This document shows, piece after piece, positions 1 through 8,493 of a stretch of DNA of 64,000 bases; the first letter of the stretch is position 1, and each line of letters opens with the position of its first letter. Under the pieces are notes generated by a model, which saw nothing but the letters and a program-made list of their open reading frames with translations, had not been told where the DNA came from and ran no database searches. Source of the DNA: Streptomyces sp. NBC_00377. Lineage in GTDB: Bacteria; Actinomycetota; Actinomycetes; Streptomycetales; Streptomycetaceae. The stretch spans positions 8,928,001 through 8,992,000 of the forward strand of contig NZ_CP107958.1 in assembly GCF_036075115.1 (NCBI RefSeq), given 5' to 3'. The position numbers were made by a program, and so were the translations under genes.

Positions 1-299
1 AGATCGGCTGGACGTGGTACGGGCGCGCGTACTGGCGCAGCGCCGTGAACACCGAGGCGAAGCTGCTCCTGCTCACGCATGCGTTCGAAGAACTGGGCAT
101 GGGGCGGGTGCAGTTGAAGACCGATCACCTCAACCTTCGCTCTCAGGCGGCCATCGAGCGTATCGGGGCGCAGCGCGAAGGCGTATTGCGCCGCCACCGT
201 CGGCGGCCGGACGGTACCTGGCGGGACACCGTCTACTTCTCCATCCTCGCCGAGGAGTGGCCAGCGGCCAAGAAACGCCTGATCGCCCGCCTCGCCTGA
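1..299 (+). CDS. GNAT acetyltransferase, RimJ/RimL-like (5' end outside window)
   Basis: The reading frame is already open at the left edge (GWTWYGRAYWRSAVNTEAK) and ends in TGA at 297-299. The visible part is the C-terminal half of a RimJ/RimL-type GNAT fold. It shows the alpha segment after the acetyl-CoA loop (NTEAKLLLLTHAFE), the beta strand with the conserved N/S ('TDHLNLRSQAAIERIGAQ') and the closing strand 'DTVYFSILAEEW'. Such enzymes transfer acetyl from acetyl-CoA to an amino group; here the substrate cannot be told. A GTG at 45 opens the same frame, but it lies inside the conserved domain and is not a plausible start. Confidence 0.85.
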   Translation, partial: IGWTWYGRAYWRSAVNTEAKLLLLTHAFEELGMGRVQLKTDHLNLRSQAAIERIGAQREGVLRRHRRRPDGTWRDTVYFSILAEEWPAAKKRLIARLA

Positions 300-818
300 C
301 AGCGCTCCGGCGGACAGCGCCAAGAGGTCCCGCGCCAGGCGTCGCCCGGCTGACGCCACTTGCTGCTCGGCACCCAGCGCGCCAGTGTCGCCGGACACGG
401 TACCGGCCCACCTCCGTCGCGACTGTCACCGGCGGATGCGGAGCGGTCATGCCAGGGTAGAGGGCTTCCGCTCAGGCGTGCGGGCCATCACATGCGAGAT
501 TGCGGATGCGCACCTCATGACCGTCGGGGAAGCGCAGCCACCGGGCTGTTTCCTCCGTCGACTCCGCCGCACGGCCGTGTCGACCGGCGGCTCGACGAAG
601 CCCTCTCCCATGGCTCTGACGCCCTCCACCTCGCCGAGGTACCGGCCTGGACGAGCAGACGGCGATCCGGTACGCGAACTCCGCCTGCGCTCTCCTGGAG
701 CGACCCGTCGAGAGCGGACTCCGGCTGTCGTGTCATGACGAAGATGGCGTCGCGTCCACGAACCGAGGGAATCGGCAGCAAAATGCCTTCGCGATGCCCC
801 GTGCAGGGCTGGTAGCAA
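300..818. other. gap with no convincing gene
   Basis: No frame here shows a recognisable domain. One stretch of good codon bias on the + strand around 644-730 (reading LDEQTAIRYANSACALLERP) may be a relic of a lost gene, but I could not assign it to a family. No clear hairpin terminator follows the acetyltransferase. Confidence 0.4.
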
Positions 819-824
819 TTGACG

Positions 825-1298
825 ATGTCGACTGAAGCCCTTGACCCGATGGAACGTCTCTTGGCCGAGCGAGCTTGCGAGCGTCTGATCGTCGAGTTCG
901 TGCGCCGCCTCGACTTGGGAGATCCTGGCAGTGTCGCGGACCTTTTCACGCTCGACGGGGTGTGGGAGTGGCCTCACGGGGACCGCAGGGTGGAGGGGCG
1001 TGAGGCGCTCCGCAGCTACTTCGGTTCGCGACCCGCAGACCGGCTGTCACGGCGCATGTCTACGAACATCCTGGTCACGGTTGATTCTGCGTCGGTGGCC
1101 ACCGCCACCTCCTACTTCGCCACTTACCGGGTCGACGGCTATATCGATGGCATGGTGCCCCCGAGGCTCCCCGCGAACGTGGGCCACTACGAGGACACGT
1201 TCCGCAAGGTCGAGGACACCTGGTTCCTGGCCAACCGAGTCACGTTCCTACCATTCGGCGGAGAGACGGTGCGTCTCAGCCACTCCGACCAATCGTGA
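825..1298 (+). CDS. SnoaL-like / NTF2-fold protein
   Basis: About 157 residues with the SnoaL_4/NTF2-like layout. An N-terminal helix pair (ERLLAERACERLIVEFVRRL) is followed by 'DLFTLDGVWEWP', the helix 'GREALRSYFGSR' and the closing beta sheet ending 'WFLANRVTF'. NTF2-fold proteins of this size act as small cyclases, isomerases or hydrolases, or only bind ligands. No catalytic set identifies a reaction here. I chose the ATG at 825; an in-frame TTG two codons upstream is possible. No strong Shine-Dalgarno is visible. The gene stands alone between two gaps. Confidence 0.75.
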   Translation: MSTEALDPMERLLAERACERLIVEFVRRLDLGDPGSVADLFTLDGVWEWPHGDRRVEGREALRSYFGSRPADRLSRRMSTNILVTVDSASVATATSYFATYRVDGYIDGMVPPRLPANVGHYEDTFRKVEDTWFLANRVTFLPFGGETVRLSHSDQS

Positions 1299-1577
1299 CG
1301 GTGGGGCCGAACCCGGCAATTCGGCGACACGTAGGGAGGTCGGCGACCTTGCCCCGCACTGCGATGACGACCGGCAGTTCCCGTTTGCCGGAGCGCACAG
1401 CCACTCCGCAGCTCAGCCCACTCTTGACCGCCCCGATGGGGCGATCATTGATACCACTGAGCCTTCGCCAACTTGAGGGCGCAGATCAAGGGGCAGGTGT
1501 GCCCCTTGCGCTGAGGACTCACCTTGCGGCGGGAAAAGCAGTTCGGCCTGAGGCGCCCGTGCCATTACGGTGGCGCG

Positions 1578-2093
1578 GTGGTGCACGTGCGGGAGATGAG
1601 TGCGGCCGACATCGAAGCCGTTTCGACGATCCGAGTCCGAGGATGGCAGGCGGCGTACGCCGGCGTTGTTCCTCAGACGTATTTGGATGCCATGACGGTG
1701 GAAGGCGATGCCAGTCAACGGCGGCACTGGTTTTCTCAACCCGGACGAAAGACACGAGATCTTGTGGCGCTCGGTGAGCGTGGCCCGGTGGGGTGGATCT
1801 GCTTCGGGCCGTGTCGAAGCGAGATGCCCGGCCTGGAACGGGTCGGTGAGGTCTACGCCCTGTACATCTCGCCGGATCTCATTGGCCGGGGCATCGGCCG
1901 GATCCTCCTGGGTGAGGCTCATGCGCAGATGAAGGGCCAGGGCTTCGAGGCGTCAGCTTTGTGGGTTCTGGGTGACAACCAACGAGCCCAGCGCTTCTAT
2001 GAACGGGCCGGTTATCACGCTGACGGTGGCGCTCAGGACGACATCTACGACGGGATCACGCTCACGGAGTTCCGCTACCGGCATGTGTGGTGA
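1578..2093 (+). CDS. GNAT family N-acetyltransferase
   Basis: A complete GNAT domain of about 171 residues. Strand 1 and helix 1 are 'VHVREMSAADIEAVSTIRVRGWQ', the acetyl-CoA loop is in 'LYISPDLIGRGIGRILLGEA' (Q/RxxGxG/A type), and the C-terminal region is 'NQRAQRFYERAGY', the usual N...A..FYE..G signature. The frame is open back to a TTG at 1524, but strand 1 begins at VHVREM, so a GTG at 1578 (or 1575) is the likely start. The acceptor substrate is unknown. A decayed ISL3 transposase follows directly. Confidence 0.85.
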   Translation: MVHVREMSAADIEAVSTIRVRGWQAAYAGVVPQTYLDAMTVEGDASQRRHWFSQPGRKTRDLVALGERGPVGWICFGPCRSEMPGLERVGEVYALYISPDLIGRGIGRILLGEAHAQMKGQGFEASALWVLGDNQRAQRFYERAGYHADGGAQDDIYDGITLTEFRYRHVW

Positions 2094-2149
2094 GTCGAGC
2101 GACGCTTGGCGCACCTTGCCAGTTCGAGGGCCGCCTCTCGCGCCAGGAC

Positions 2150-2420
2150 CAGCTTGTCGGTTCGCACTCACCGTGATCGGGCGGCCTCTCAGGATCACGG
2201 CTACGGCCGGCAGGTCGGCGACACGCCGGGGTCGACGTCAGCGTGCGGGCCAAGCTCTGCGCGATCACCCCGGCATGAAGATCGTCTGCCGGGACGGGGC
2301 GGCCGCATACGCCGAGGCCGTCCGCCGTGCCCTGCCCGACGCGGTGCGGGTCAGTGACCGATTGCACCTCTGGCGGAAGACCGCGACCACGTCCCGCTCA
2401 AGGTCCGCGCGCACACCGGC
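2150..2420 (+). pseudogene. ISL3-family transposase relic (internal fragment)
   Basis: In the + frame around 2248-2380 the translation contains 'PGMKIVCRDGAAAYAEAVR' followed by 'RALPDAVRVSDRLHLWRK', which matches the central catalytic region of ISL3 transposases (CRDGSxAYAEAVRxxxPxAxQVxDRWHL). The N-terminal zinc-finger/HTH part, the remaining catalytic core and the inverted repeats are absent. Flanking frames up to about 2500 still carry scrambled traces ('VRAHTGRWG'). This is a dead fragment, not a mobile element. Confidence 0.7.
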
Positions 2421-2786
2421 CGCTGGGGCCGACGTCAACTCGCCCCGCCCTGCCCCGATGGAACTCGCGCTCGCGTCCATCCAACAGTTCAGCATCGACA
2501 ACGGCCGGCTGCGGACCGCGCTGACGACGCCCACGCCATTGCCGCCCTGCCTCGCAGGCCGCGGAGCGTTCGGCGCCCAGCCGTTGATCACGGGCTCACG
2601 TGTACTCGTGAGGGCATTGGCGCGGTTTGCGTACCCGTAGCCGACGCTGCGTTGACGCGTGGGGAGCAGCCCTGGTTGTGCCGTACGGTCACGCCGGGCC
2701 CGCGGCTGACCGGGCCAGTTACGTCACGTGGCCGAAAGGCGCTGAGCATGTGCTCCCCGAATCGAGGACATCCGGGAACATGAAGC

Positions 2787-3653
2787 ATGATTCCGGATGA
2801 CTGGCACCTTACCCAGGACGTCGACGACTTCCTCGCCCGAGCCGGGGACTTCCTGCGCTCCCGCCCCGCCCTGCACAACACGCCGCTGACGGACATCGAG
2901 AAACTGCGTATACGCGAGTCGGGCGAACACGACGCCGAAGCTCCCGTCTTCGGCCGACTGGAGTCAGGAGGCGAGGTCCACGCGATCTTCTACCTCACTC
3001 CGCGCGGCCGCCTGGGCCTCACCCCCCTCTCCATCGAGCAGACAGACGCCCTCGCCGCTCACCTGGCCGGCCTCGACCACCCGCCCTCCAACGTCATCGC
3101 TGACCACCACACTGCCGACGCTTTCGCAGAGTCATGGCAGCAGCACACGAGCGCAGCACCGGTACCTTTCTGGCGGACGCATCTTTACCGTCTCGGCGCG
3201 CTCACCCCACCGCAGCCGCGCCCGGCGGGCCGGGGCCGCATCACGGGCGGGCAGGACCGTGAGCAAGTCGTGCGCTGGTGCCGTGAGTTCTGTGTCGATG
3301 TCGGGGAGCAGCCCTCCATCGACTTGATCGACGCCGGCTCCTGGGACGACTCACGTTTCGGCGACAGGCACTTCACGTTCTGGGAGACCCCGGACGGCAC
3401 CCCCGCCTCGATGGCGGCCGCGACCTCCATCGTCGGCGGCATGGTCCGGGTGGACCCCGTCTACACCCCGGCCCACCTGCGGGGCCGCGGCTACGCGGGC
3501 GCCGTGACGGTCGAGGCGAGCCGGGCGGCGTTGGCCGCGGGCGCTACGGACGTCGTCCTGTTCACGGACCCGGACAACCCCACCAGCAATGCCCTCTACC
3601 AGCGCATCGGGTACGTCCACGTCGCCGACTTCACCGGGTACAAGTTGTTCTGA
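2787..3653 (+). CDS. GNAT N-acetyltransferase with N-terminal extension (288 aa)
   Basis: The C-terminal half (from about residue 185) is a GNAT domain: 'GGMVRVDPVYTPAHLRGRGY' carries the acetyl-CoA-binding RGRGYAG loop, and 'DPDNPTSNALYQRIGY' is the C-terminal signature found in FR47-like members. The first 150 residues form a degenerate GNAT-like or accessory domain, a layout seen in many streptomycete proteins of about 280 residues. The ATG at 2787 fits this length, although no strong ribosome-binding site precedes it. The substrate is unknown. The preceding stretch (2421-2786) holds only relic sequence. Confidence 0.85.
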   Translation: MIPDDWHLTQDVDDFLARAGDFLRSRPALHNTPLTDIEKLRIRESGEHDAEAPVFGRLESGGEVHAIFYLTPRGRLGLTPLSIEQTDALAAHLAGLDHPPSNVIADHHTADAFAESWQQHTSAAPVPFWRTHLYRLGALTPPQPRPAGRGRITGGQDREQVVRWCREFCVDVGEQPSIDLIDAGSWDDSRFGDRHFTFWETPDGTPASMAAATSIVGGMVRVDPVYTPAHLRGRGYAGAVTVEASRAALAAGATDVVLFTDPDNPTSNALYQRIGYVHVADFTGYKLF

Positions 3654-3894
3654 CGGCGCACCACAAGACCGTCGAGGGGCATGATCGACGCTGGCGCACT
3701 TGCCATCAACACTGGTTGAGCGTGCCGCGAAGCGGCTGACGAGAGCGATGGCGCGTAAAGATCGGCGCCATGGCCGGTGACGCTCAGTCCCGCCGCCGTC
3801 GTTGTCCTCGTCATCGATCCCGACGAGCGCCACCGGATCGACAGATCTGGCCATCCGCACCCCGGCCGACGGACAAGGTCGTACACCGCCGAGA

Positions 3895-4105
3895 TCAGAC
3901 GCCTTCGCGCAGGTACAGGTCGCGCAGCAGGCCGATCTCGCCGCCGTGATGTGTGACCTCTTTCAGAGCGTGCAGCGCGAGCTTCAGATAGGTCTCGTCG
4001 GGCCCATGCCTATCGGCGCCAACAGGCGCTCGTCGCAGAGGACTGCGATACGGGAGATGGAGTGCTCCCAGTCCTCTGCGAGCGCCTGGACGCCCTCTTT
4101 GCCGC
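3895..4105 (-). pseudogene. DinB-superfamily protein relic, frameshifted
   Basis: Two minus-strand frames together give the C-terminal part of a DinB-like four-helix protein. One reads 'GVQALAEDWEHSISRIAVLC' down to about 4015, and the other continues 'YLKLALHALKEVTHHGGEIG' then 'LLRDLYLREGV' and a stop at 3895. The HHGxEIxLLRDLY ending is typical of DinB_2/DUF664 proteins, which are usually thiol- or metal-dependent enzymes. The N-terminal two helices are missing and a frameshift separates the halves, so the gene is dead. The remaining sequence in 3654-4272 shows nothing else recognisable. Confidence 0.6.
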
Positions 4106-4272
4106 AGCCTGACAACGAGCATGTCGGGCCCGTCATCAAGGCGGGTGCCGTCAGGCGTTCAGAGGGGGACAACGGACGACACCGGGCCGGTTCCCCCGGG
4201 ATCCCGTGTCGTACGGTCCGCCGTCACGGTCGCCCACCGTCCGCAACGGATCCCACCGAAACCGGCGGTGCC

Positions 4273-4299
4273 GCCGGTAAGGCCGGTAAGGCCGGTAAG
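4273..4299. repeat. three tandem copies of a 9-bp unit
   Basis: GCCGGTAAG occurs three times head to tail and a fourth partial GCCG follows. The array sits about 30 bp beyond the desaturase stop codon. It is outside any credible gene and too short to be a CRISPR array. Confidence 0.8.
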
Positions 4300-4326
4300 G
4301 CCGAAAACTCTGAACCCCTACCGGGA

Positions 4327-5445
4327 TCAGGCCGCGACGAGTTCCTGCTCGCGGTCCGGCGTCTTGACCTTGGGCTTCTTGTTCGGCAGCGAGAGCCGGA
4401 AGACCTTGTGCCAGGCGGAGAACACCTGCTTGGGCAGCGGCCCGGTGACGTATTCCAGCTCGTACTTCTCGAACAACGCGCGCACCTTCACCGCGACCTC
4501 GGCGTACCGGTTGCTCGGCAGGTCCGGGAACAGGTGGTGCTCGATCTGGTGCGACAGGTTGCCGGTCATGAAGTGCATGGCCTTGCTGCCGCTGATGTTC
4601 GCCGAGCCCATCATCTGGCGCAGGTACCACTGGCCGCGCGTCTCGCCCTTGATCGACCGGCGCTCGAAGACCTGCACGCCCTCGGGGAAGTGCCCGCACA
4701 TGATCACCGAGTGGGACCAGATGTTGCGGACCAGGTTTGCGGTGAACGTGGCGGCGAGCGTGGGGAGGAACGAGGGGCCCGACAGCAGCGGGTGGATCAC
4801 GTAGTCCTTGAGCACCTGCTTGCGGATCTTGCGGCCCACGGCTTTGGCCTGCGCGCGGAACTCCGGGTTCTTGCGGCGGCGCTTGTTCAGGTTCTTGCCG
4901 AGCTCCAGGTCGTACGCTGCGATGCCGTACTCGAAGAAGCAGGCGTTGAGGAAGTTCCACAGCGGCTGGCCGAGGTGGAACGGGTGCCACCTCTGGTCCT
5001 CGTCGACGCGCATGATGCCGTAGCCGAGGTCGTTGTCCTTGCCGATCACGTTGGTGTACGTGTGGTGCAGCTCGTTGTGCGAGTGCTTCCACTGCTCGGA
5101 CGGCGAGACGTGGTCCCACTCCCAGGTGGTGGAGTGAATCTTCGGATCCCGCATCCAGTCCCACTGGCCGTGCAGGATGTTGTGGCCGATCTCCATGTTG
5201 TCCATGATCTTCGCCACGGACAGACCGGCGGTGCCGACCAGCCACGCGGGCGGGAAGATCGAGAACAGCAGCACACCCCTGCTGACCAGTTCGAGCTTGC
5301 GCTGCGCCGAGATGACCTTGCGGATGTAGGCGGCGTCCTTCTCGCCGCGTCCGGCGATCACCTCGTCGCGGATCGCGTCCAGCTCGCGGCCGAGCTCCTC
5401 GATCTGCTCCGCGGTCAGGTGGGCGGTGGGGTCGATGGCGGTCAA
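4327..5445 (-). CDS. membrane acyl-lipid/acyl-CoA fatty acid desaturase
   Basis: A 372-residue integral-membrane desaturase that introduces a cis double bond into fatty acyl chains with O2 and a di-iron centre. The three histidine boxes are all present: HNILH (88-92), HNELHH (123-128) and HQIEHH (299-304). Hydrophobic spans lie between them (about 55-80 and 218-250). The HQIEHH box relates it to front-end/linoleoyl-CoA-type desaturases and to mycobacterial DesA3-like enzymes. It starts 7 bp after the reductase gene, so the two form an operon and the reductase should supply electrons. Regiospecificity cannot be read from sequence. Confidence 0.92.
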   Translation of the reverse strand: MTAIDPTAHLTAEQIEELGRELDAIRDEVIAGRGEKDAAYIRKVISAQRKLELVSRGVLLFSIFPPAWLVGTAGLSVAKIMDNMEIGHNILHGQWDWMRDPKIHSTTWEWDHVSPSEQWKHSHNELHHTYTNVIGKDNDLGYGIMRVDEDQRWHPFHLGQPLWNFLNACFFEYGIAAYDLELGKNLNKRRRKNPEFRAQAKAVGRKIRKQVLKDYVIHPLLSGPSFLPTLAATFTANLVRNIWSHSVIMCGHFPEGVQVFERRSIKGETRGQWYLRQMMGSANISGSKAMHFMTGNLSHQIEHHLFPDLPSNRYAEVAVKVRALFEKYELEYVTGPLPKQVFSAWHKVFRLSLPNKKPKVKTPDREQELVAA

Positions 5446-5452
5446 GGTGCTC

Positions 5453-6508
5453 CTACCGTTCGATGTCGCAGGGGCCCGCCGCGGCGGACACGCAGGTCTG
5501 GATGAGGACGCCCGGCTCGGCCTCGGTGATCTCGCCGGTGCGCAGGTCGCGGACGGCGCCCGCCTTGAGCGGTGTGACGCAGCCGAAGCAGATACCCATG
5601 CGGCACCCGGAGGGCATGAGCACTCCGGCCTCCTCGCCGATGTCCAGCAACGGCGTGGCGCCGTCGGCGTCGACGGTCTTGCCGGTGGTACTGAACGTGA
5701 CCTCGCCGCCGTCGCCGGCGACGACGACGCTGGGGCGGAAGCGTTCGGTGTGCAGGCGCTCTCGTACGCCGTGCCCGGTCCAGTGCCCTTCGGCGGCGTC
5801 GAGCAGGCCCGCGGGTCCGCAAGCCCAGGTCTCGCGCTCGGCCCAGTCGGGCACGAGCTCGTCGAGACGGGCGACGTCGAGCATGCCCTCCGTGTCGGTG
5901 TGCACCTCGGTGAGCCGGAGCTTCTTGTCCGCGGCCAGGTCGTGCAGTTCGCTGCGGAAGATCACGTCCTGCGGCTGTGGCGCGCAGTGGACCATGACGA
6001 CGTCGTCGAATTCGGTGTCACGCAGCATGCCCATCACGGGCGTGATGCCGCTGCCGGCCGTCAGGTAGAGCACCTTGGCGGGCTTGGCCTGCGGCAGCAC
6101 GAAGTCACCGGTCGCCTGGTCGAGCTGGATCAGCGTGCCCGGTTTCGCCCTGCGGACCAGGTGGTTGCTGACCTTGCCGTCCGGGATCGCCTTCACGGTG
6201 ATCGTGACGCGGCCGTCCTGGCGGTCTGTCGGCGAGGTGAGGGAGTAGGCGCGCCACAGGCGCACCCCGTCGACGTCGACCCCGACCCGCACGTACTGAC
6301 CGGCCGTGTGGCCCCGCCAGCCCGCTCCCGGTCTGATCACGACAGTCGCGGCGTCACCCGTCTCGGGGTGCACGGCCTCGATGCGCCCCCGCAGGTCAGC
6401 GCCCGCACGCAGCGGACTGACCAGGTCGAGGTAGTCCGACGGCAGCAGCGGCGTCGTGACCATCTCCAGCAGTTTCCACGCCCTGCTGCGGAGCGCTGTA
6501 CTCGTCAT
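5453..6508 (-). CDS. ferredoxin reductase with C-terminal 2Fe-2S domain (desaturase electron donor)
   Basis: A 351-residue one-protein electron chain. The FAD-binding barrel has 'RAYSLTSP', the NAD(P)H-binding domain has 'LTAGSGITPVMGML', and a plant-type 2Fe-2S ferredoxin domain ends the protein with 'CRMGICFGC' plus a later cysteine (QTCVS). The order FNR then ferredoxin matches the reductases that partner DesA3-type stearoyl desaturases. The ATG at 6508 (MTSTALRS) is chosen because the open frame upstream runs into the divergent promoter. It is transcribed with the desaturase and divergently from a PucR regulator. Confidence 0.92.
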   Translation of the reverse strand: MTSTALRSRAWKLLEMVTTPLLPSDYLDLVSPLRAGADLRGRIEAVHPETGDAATVVIRPGAGWRGHTAGQYVRVGVDVDGVRLWRAYSLTSPTDRQDGRVTITVKAIPDGKVSNHLVRRAKPGTLIQLDQATGDFVLPQAKPAKVLYLTAGSGITPVMGMLRDTEFDDVVMVHCAPQPQDVIFRSELHDLAADKKLRLTEVHTDTEGMLDVARLDELVPDWAERETWACGPAGLLDAAEGHWTGHGVRERLHTERFRPSVVVAGDGGEVTFSTTGKTVDADGATPLLDIGEEAGVLMPSGCRMGICFGCVTPLKAGAVRDLRTGEITEAEPGVLIQTCVSAAAGPCDIER

Positions 6509-6523
6509 GGCTCCAGCTTGCTG

Positions 6524-6591
6524 CGCCTCGAGGCGTAAAGTCCTGACCGCAGGACGTAAATCTGCTCGACTGAATTGTTCGCAGGGAACAA
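6524..6591. promoter_or_regulatory. divergent promoter region with three inverted repeats
   Basis: The 86-bp interval between the reductase and the PucR gene is unusually AT-rich for this genome. It holds a palindrome CGCCTCGAGGCG (6524-6535), the repeat TCCTG-N4-CAGGA (6541-6554) and TTGTTC-N5-GAACAA (6575-6591). The last overlaps the AGGGA ribosome-binding site of the PucR gene, so a protein bound there could control its own translation or transcription. That the PucR protein binds these sites is inference. Confidence 0.5.
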
Positions 6592-6594
6592 AAA

Positions 6595-7734
6595 ATGAGC
6601 CATGCAATCCGGAGGGCCAGCGAACTGGCCCTGGATGAGACGACGGTCACCGTACTTCGGGCCGCGCTGAAGACCACCGCCGACGAGGTCGTCCAGGCGA
6701 TCATCGACGAGGTCCCTCCCTACGCCAACGCCCTTTCGGGCCACATGGGCGGCACCATCCGCCGAGCCGTCCGCACCGCCCTGGGGCACTACCTGGACCT
6801 CGCGAGCGGGAACGCCACGGGCGGCGACGCCGGTGACGCGGCCTACGAGCTGGGCCGCGGCGAGGTGCGCGACGGCCGTTCGATGGACGCCCTGCTCAGC
6901 GCCTACCGCGTCGGCGCCCGCGTGGCCTGGCGATGCCTGGCGGCGGGTGCCGTACCCGCAGGTCTGCCCGCCGCCGAGGTCGCCAAGTTCGCCGAGCTGA
7001 CCTTCGCCTACATCGACGAGCTCTCCGCCGCGAGCGCCGCGGGCCACGCCGACGAACTGGCCGCCCGGGGCAGGGCCCACGAGCGCCACCTGGAACACCT
7101 GGCCCGCGACCTCCTCACCGGCGCGAGCCCGGACGTGCTGCTGGCGTCTGCTCAACGGGCCGGGTGGCAGCCTCCGGTTTCGCTGACCGCGGTCCTGCTG
7201 CCTGCCGCCCAGGCACGGCCTGCCTACCGCACGCTCGACCCGAGTGCCCTCGTCCTCGACGATCTGCCGGACACCACGGGTGTGCTGCTCGTCCCCGATG
7301 CCGACCGATCGCATCTCTTGCGGCAGCTGACCGACCGCACCGCCGTGGTCGGCCCGGCCCGGCCATGGACGCGTGCGTCCGCCTCGTACGCCCGGGCTGT
7401 ACGCGCGCGCTCCCTCTCCTCTGACATCCGCGACACCGAGGACCACCTGCCCGAGCTGGTGCTGAGCGCCGACGTGGACGCGTTCGCGGACCTGCGTGCC
7501 CGAGCCCTCGCACCGCTGCGGACCTTGTCTGCGGCGACCGCACGGCGGCTGGAGGAGACGTTGCGGGCGTGGCTGCTGCACCAGGGCAGGAGGGACGAGG
7601 TGGCGGCGGAGCTGTTCGTCCATCCCCAGACCGTCCGGTACCGGATGTCGCAGCTGCGGGAGCTGTTTCCGGATCTCGGGTCGCCGCACCGGGTCCTCGA
7701 ACTGACGCTGGCGGTCGGTCTTCGGGGCGCCTGA
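6595..7734 (+). CDS. PucR/CdaR-family transcriptional regulator
   Basis: A 379-residue regulator. The C-terminal helix-turn-helix of the PucR family is clear: 'LEETLRAWLLHQGRRDEVAA' followed by 'ELFVHPQTVRYRMSQLRELF', close to residue 330-370. The N-terminal and central parts (helical sensor, then a GGDEF-like CdaR region) match the streptomycete proteins beside desaturase/reductase operons. It is divergent from that operon, and control of membrane-lipid desaturation is the natural inference. The ATG at 6595 has AGGGA seven bases upstream. Confidence 0.88.
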   Translation: MSHAIRRASELALDETTVTVLRAALKTTADEVVQAIIDEVPPYANALSGHMGGTIRRAVRTALGHYLDLASGNATGGDAGDAAYELGRGEVRDGRSMDALLSAYRVGARVAWRCLAAGAVPAGLPAAEVAKFAELTFAYIDELSAASAAGHADELAARGRAHERHLEHLARDLLTGASPDVLLASAQRAGWQPPVSLTAVLLPAAQARPAYRTLDPSALVLDDLPDTTGVLLVPDADRSHLLRQLTDRTAVVGPARPWTRASASYARAVRARSLSSDIRDTEDHLPELVLSADVDAFADLRARALAPLRTLSAATARRLEETLRAWLLHQGRRDEVAAELFVHPQTVRYRMSQLRELFPDLGSPHRVLELTLAVGLRGA

Positions 7735-7858
7735 CGCGTTGTTCGACCGTCCACGACCACGTCCGCGAGCGGTCCGGGAACGCCGCCTCGTCCTCGGTGT
7801 CATGAGCTGGCTCCTGACGCACTCCTCACCGGCGACTGTTCGGGCTGGGCGCCGCTGG

Positions 7859-8380
7859 TCAGCCCGCGGGGTGACCACGGTGTTGCTTGGGCGTGGTGTG
7901 CTCTGCGGCGGCGTCGACGTCGCGGGCGCGGGCGGCGACCGACGGGGTCAGTCGCTGGGCCAGCAGGTCCAGGGCTTGGATGACCTCGCGGATGGTGTCC
8001 GGGTGCGGGGTGATGCCGTTCGGGCCGGTCAGGAGCGAGGCGAGGGTGTCGTCGATGGTTGCGGCGCGGACTTCGGCAACACGGGCGGAGGGCGTGGCGG
8101 TCGGGTGAACGAGCCGGCGGCGCCGGTCGGCCGGATCGGGTTCTGTGTCGACCGAACCGGCCTGCTCCAGCCGGGCGACGGCGGTGGAGACCTGGCTTTG
8201 CGGCAGGCCCGTCCGTGCGGCGATTTCGCCGACTGTCGTCCCTGGGTGGGAGAGGAGATCGCCCAGGACGACGAGCACCGAGCGGGCCGGGCCTGGCGAG
8301 CCCGAGGTCGCTGGTGGCATTGCCTGTTCGCCGATCTTCATGAGGGTGCGGCCCAGGAGGAACAGTTCGACTCCGTTCAT
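7859..8380 (-). CDS. MarR-family transcriptional regulator
   Basis: About 173 residues with a winged helix. 'VLVVLGDLLSHPGTTVGEIA' is followed by 'ARTGLPQSQVSTAVARLEQA' (recognition helix) and the wing 'DPADRRRRLVHPT'. The DRRxxxV/L wing is the MarR hallmark. The start is the ATG giving MNGVELFLLG; an in-frame ATG five codons upstream is less likely. The gene is divergent from an alpha/beta hydrolase and a strong palindrome lies between them. It probably represses the hydrolase and itself. Confidence 0.88.
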   Translation of the reverse strand: MNGVELFLLGRTLMKIGEQAMPPATSGSPGPARSVLVVLGDLLSHPGTTVGEIAARTGLPQSQVSTAVARLEQAGSVDTEPDPADRRRRLVHPTATPSARVAEVRAATIDDTLASLLTGPNGITPHPDTIREVIQALDLLAQRLTPSVAARARDVDAAAEHTTPKQHRGHPAG

Positions 8381-8402
8381 GCCCGGATAGTACATCCCAA
8401 TC

Positions 8403-8424
8403 GATGCATCAAGATTGATGTATC
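8403..8424. promoter_or_regulatory. 22-bp palindromic operator between MarR gene and hydrolase gene
   Basis: The half-sites GATGCATCAA and TTGATGTATC are separated by two bases and match as an inverted repeat at 9 of 10 positions. It lies 23 bp before the MarR start codon and about 70 bp before the hydrolase start. Size, symmetry and location are those of a MarR-dimer operator. The AT-rich TTGATG..TATCCAT stretch probably overlaps the promoter. Confidence 0.7.
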
Positions 8425-8493
8425 CATTTGGATGCGTTACCGTCGTGGTGTCGGTCGGCAGGTGCCGCCGACAGCCGACAAGGGGGACCCTCC

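Noticed and set aside
4273..4299. 9-bp tandem repeats considered as a CRISPR or regulatory array
   Set aside because: The unit is only 9 bp, without spacers, and only three copies are present.
3802..5505. A 567-codon open frame on the + strand opposite the desaturase
   Set aside because: It is the antisense shadow of a gene with intact histidine boxes; the composition (V/A/R/D-rich, no domain) is what high-GC antisense frames look like.
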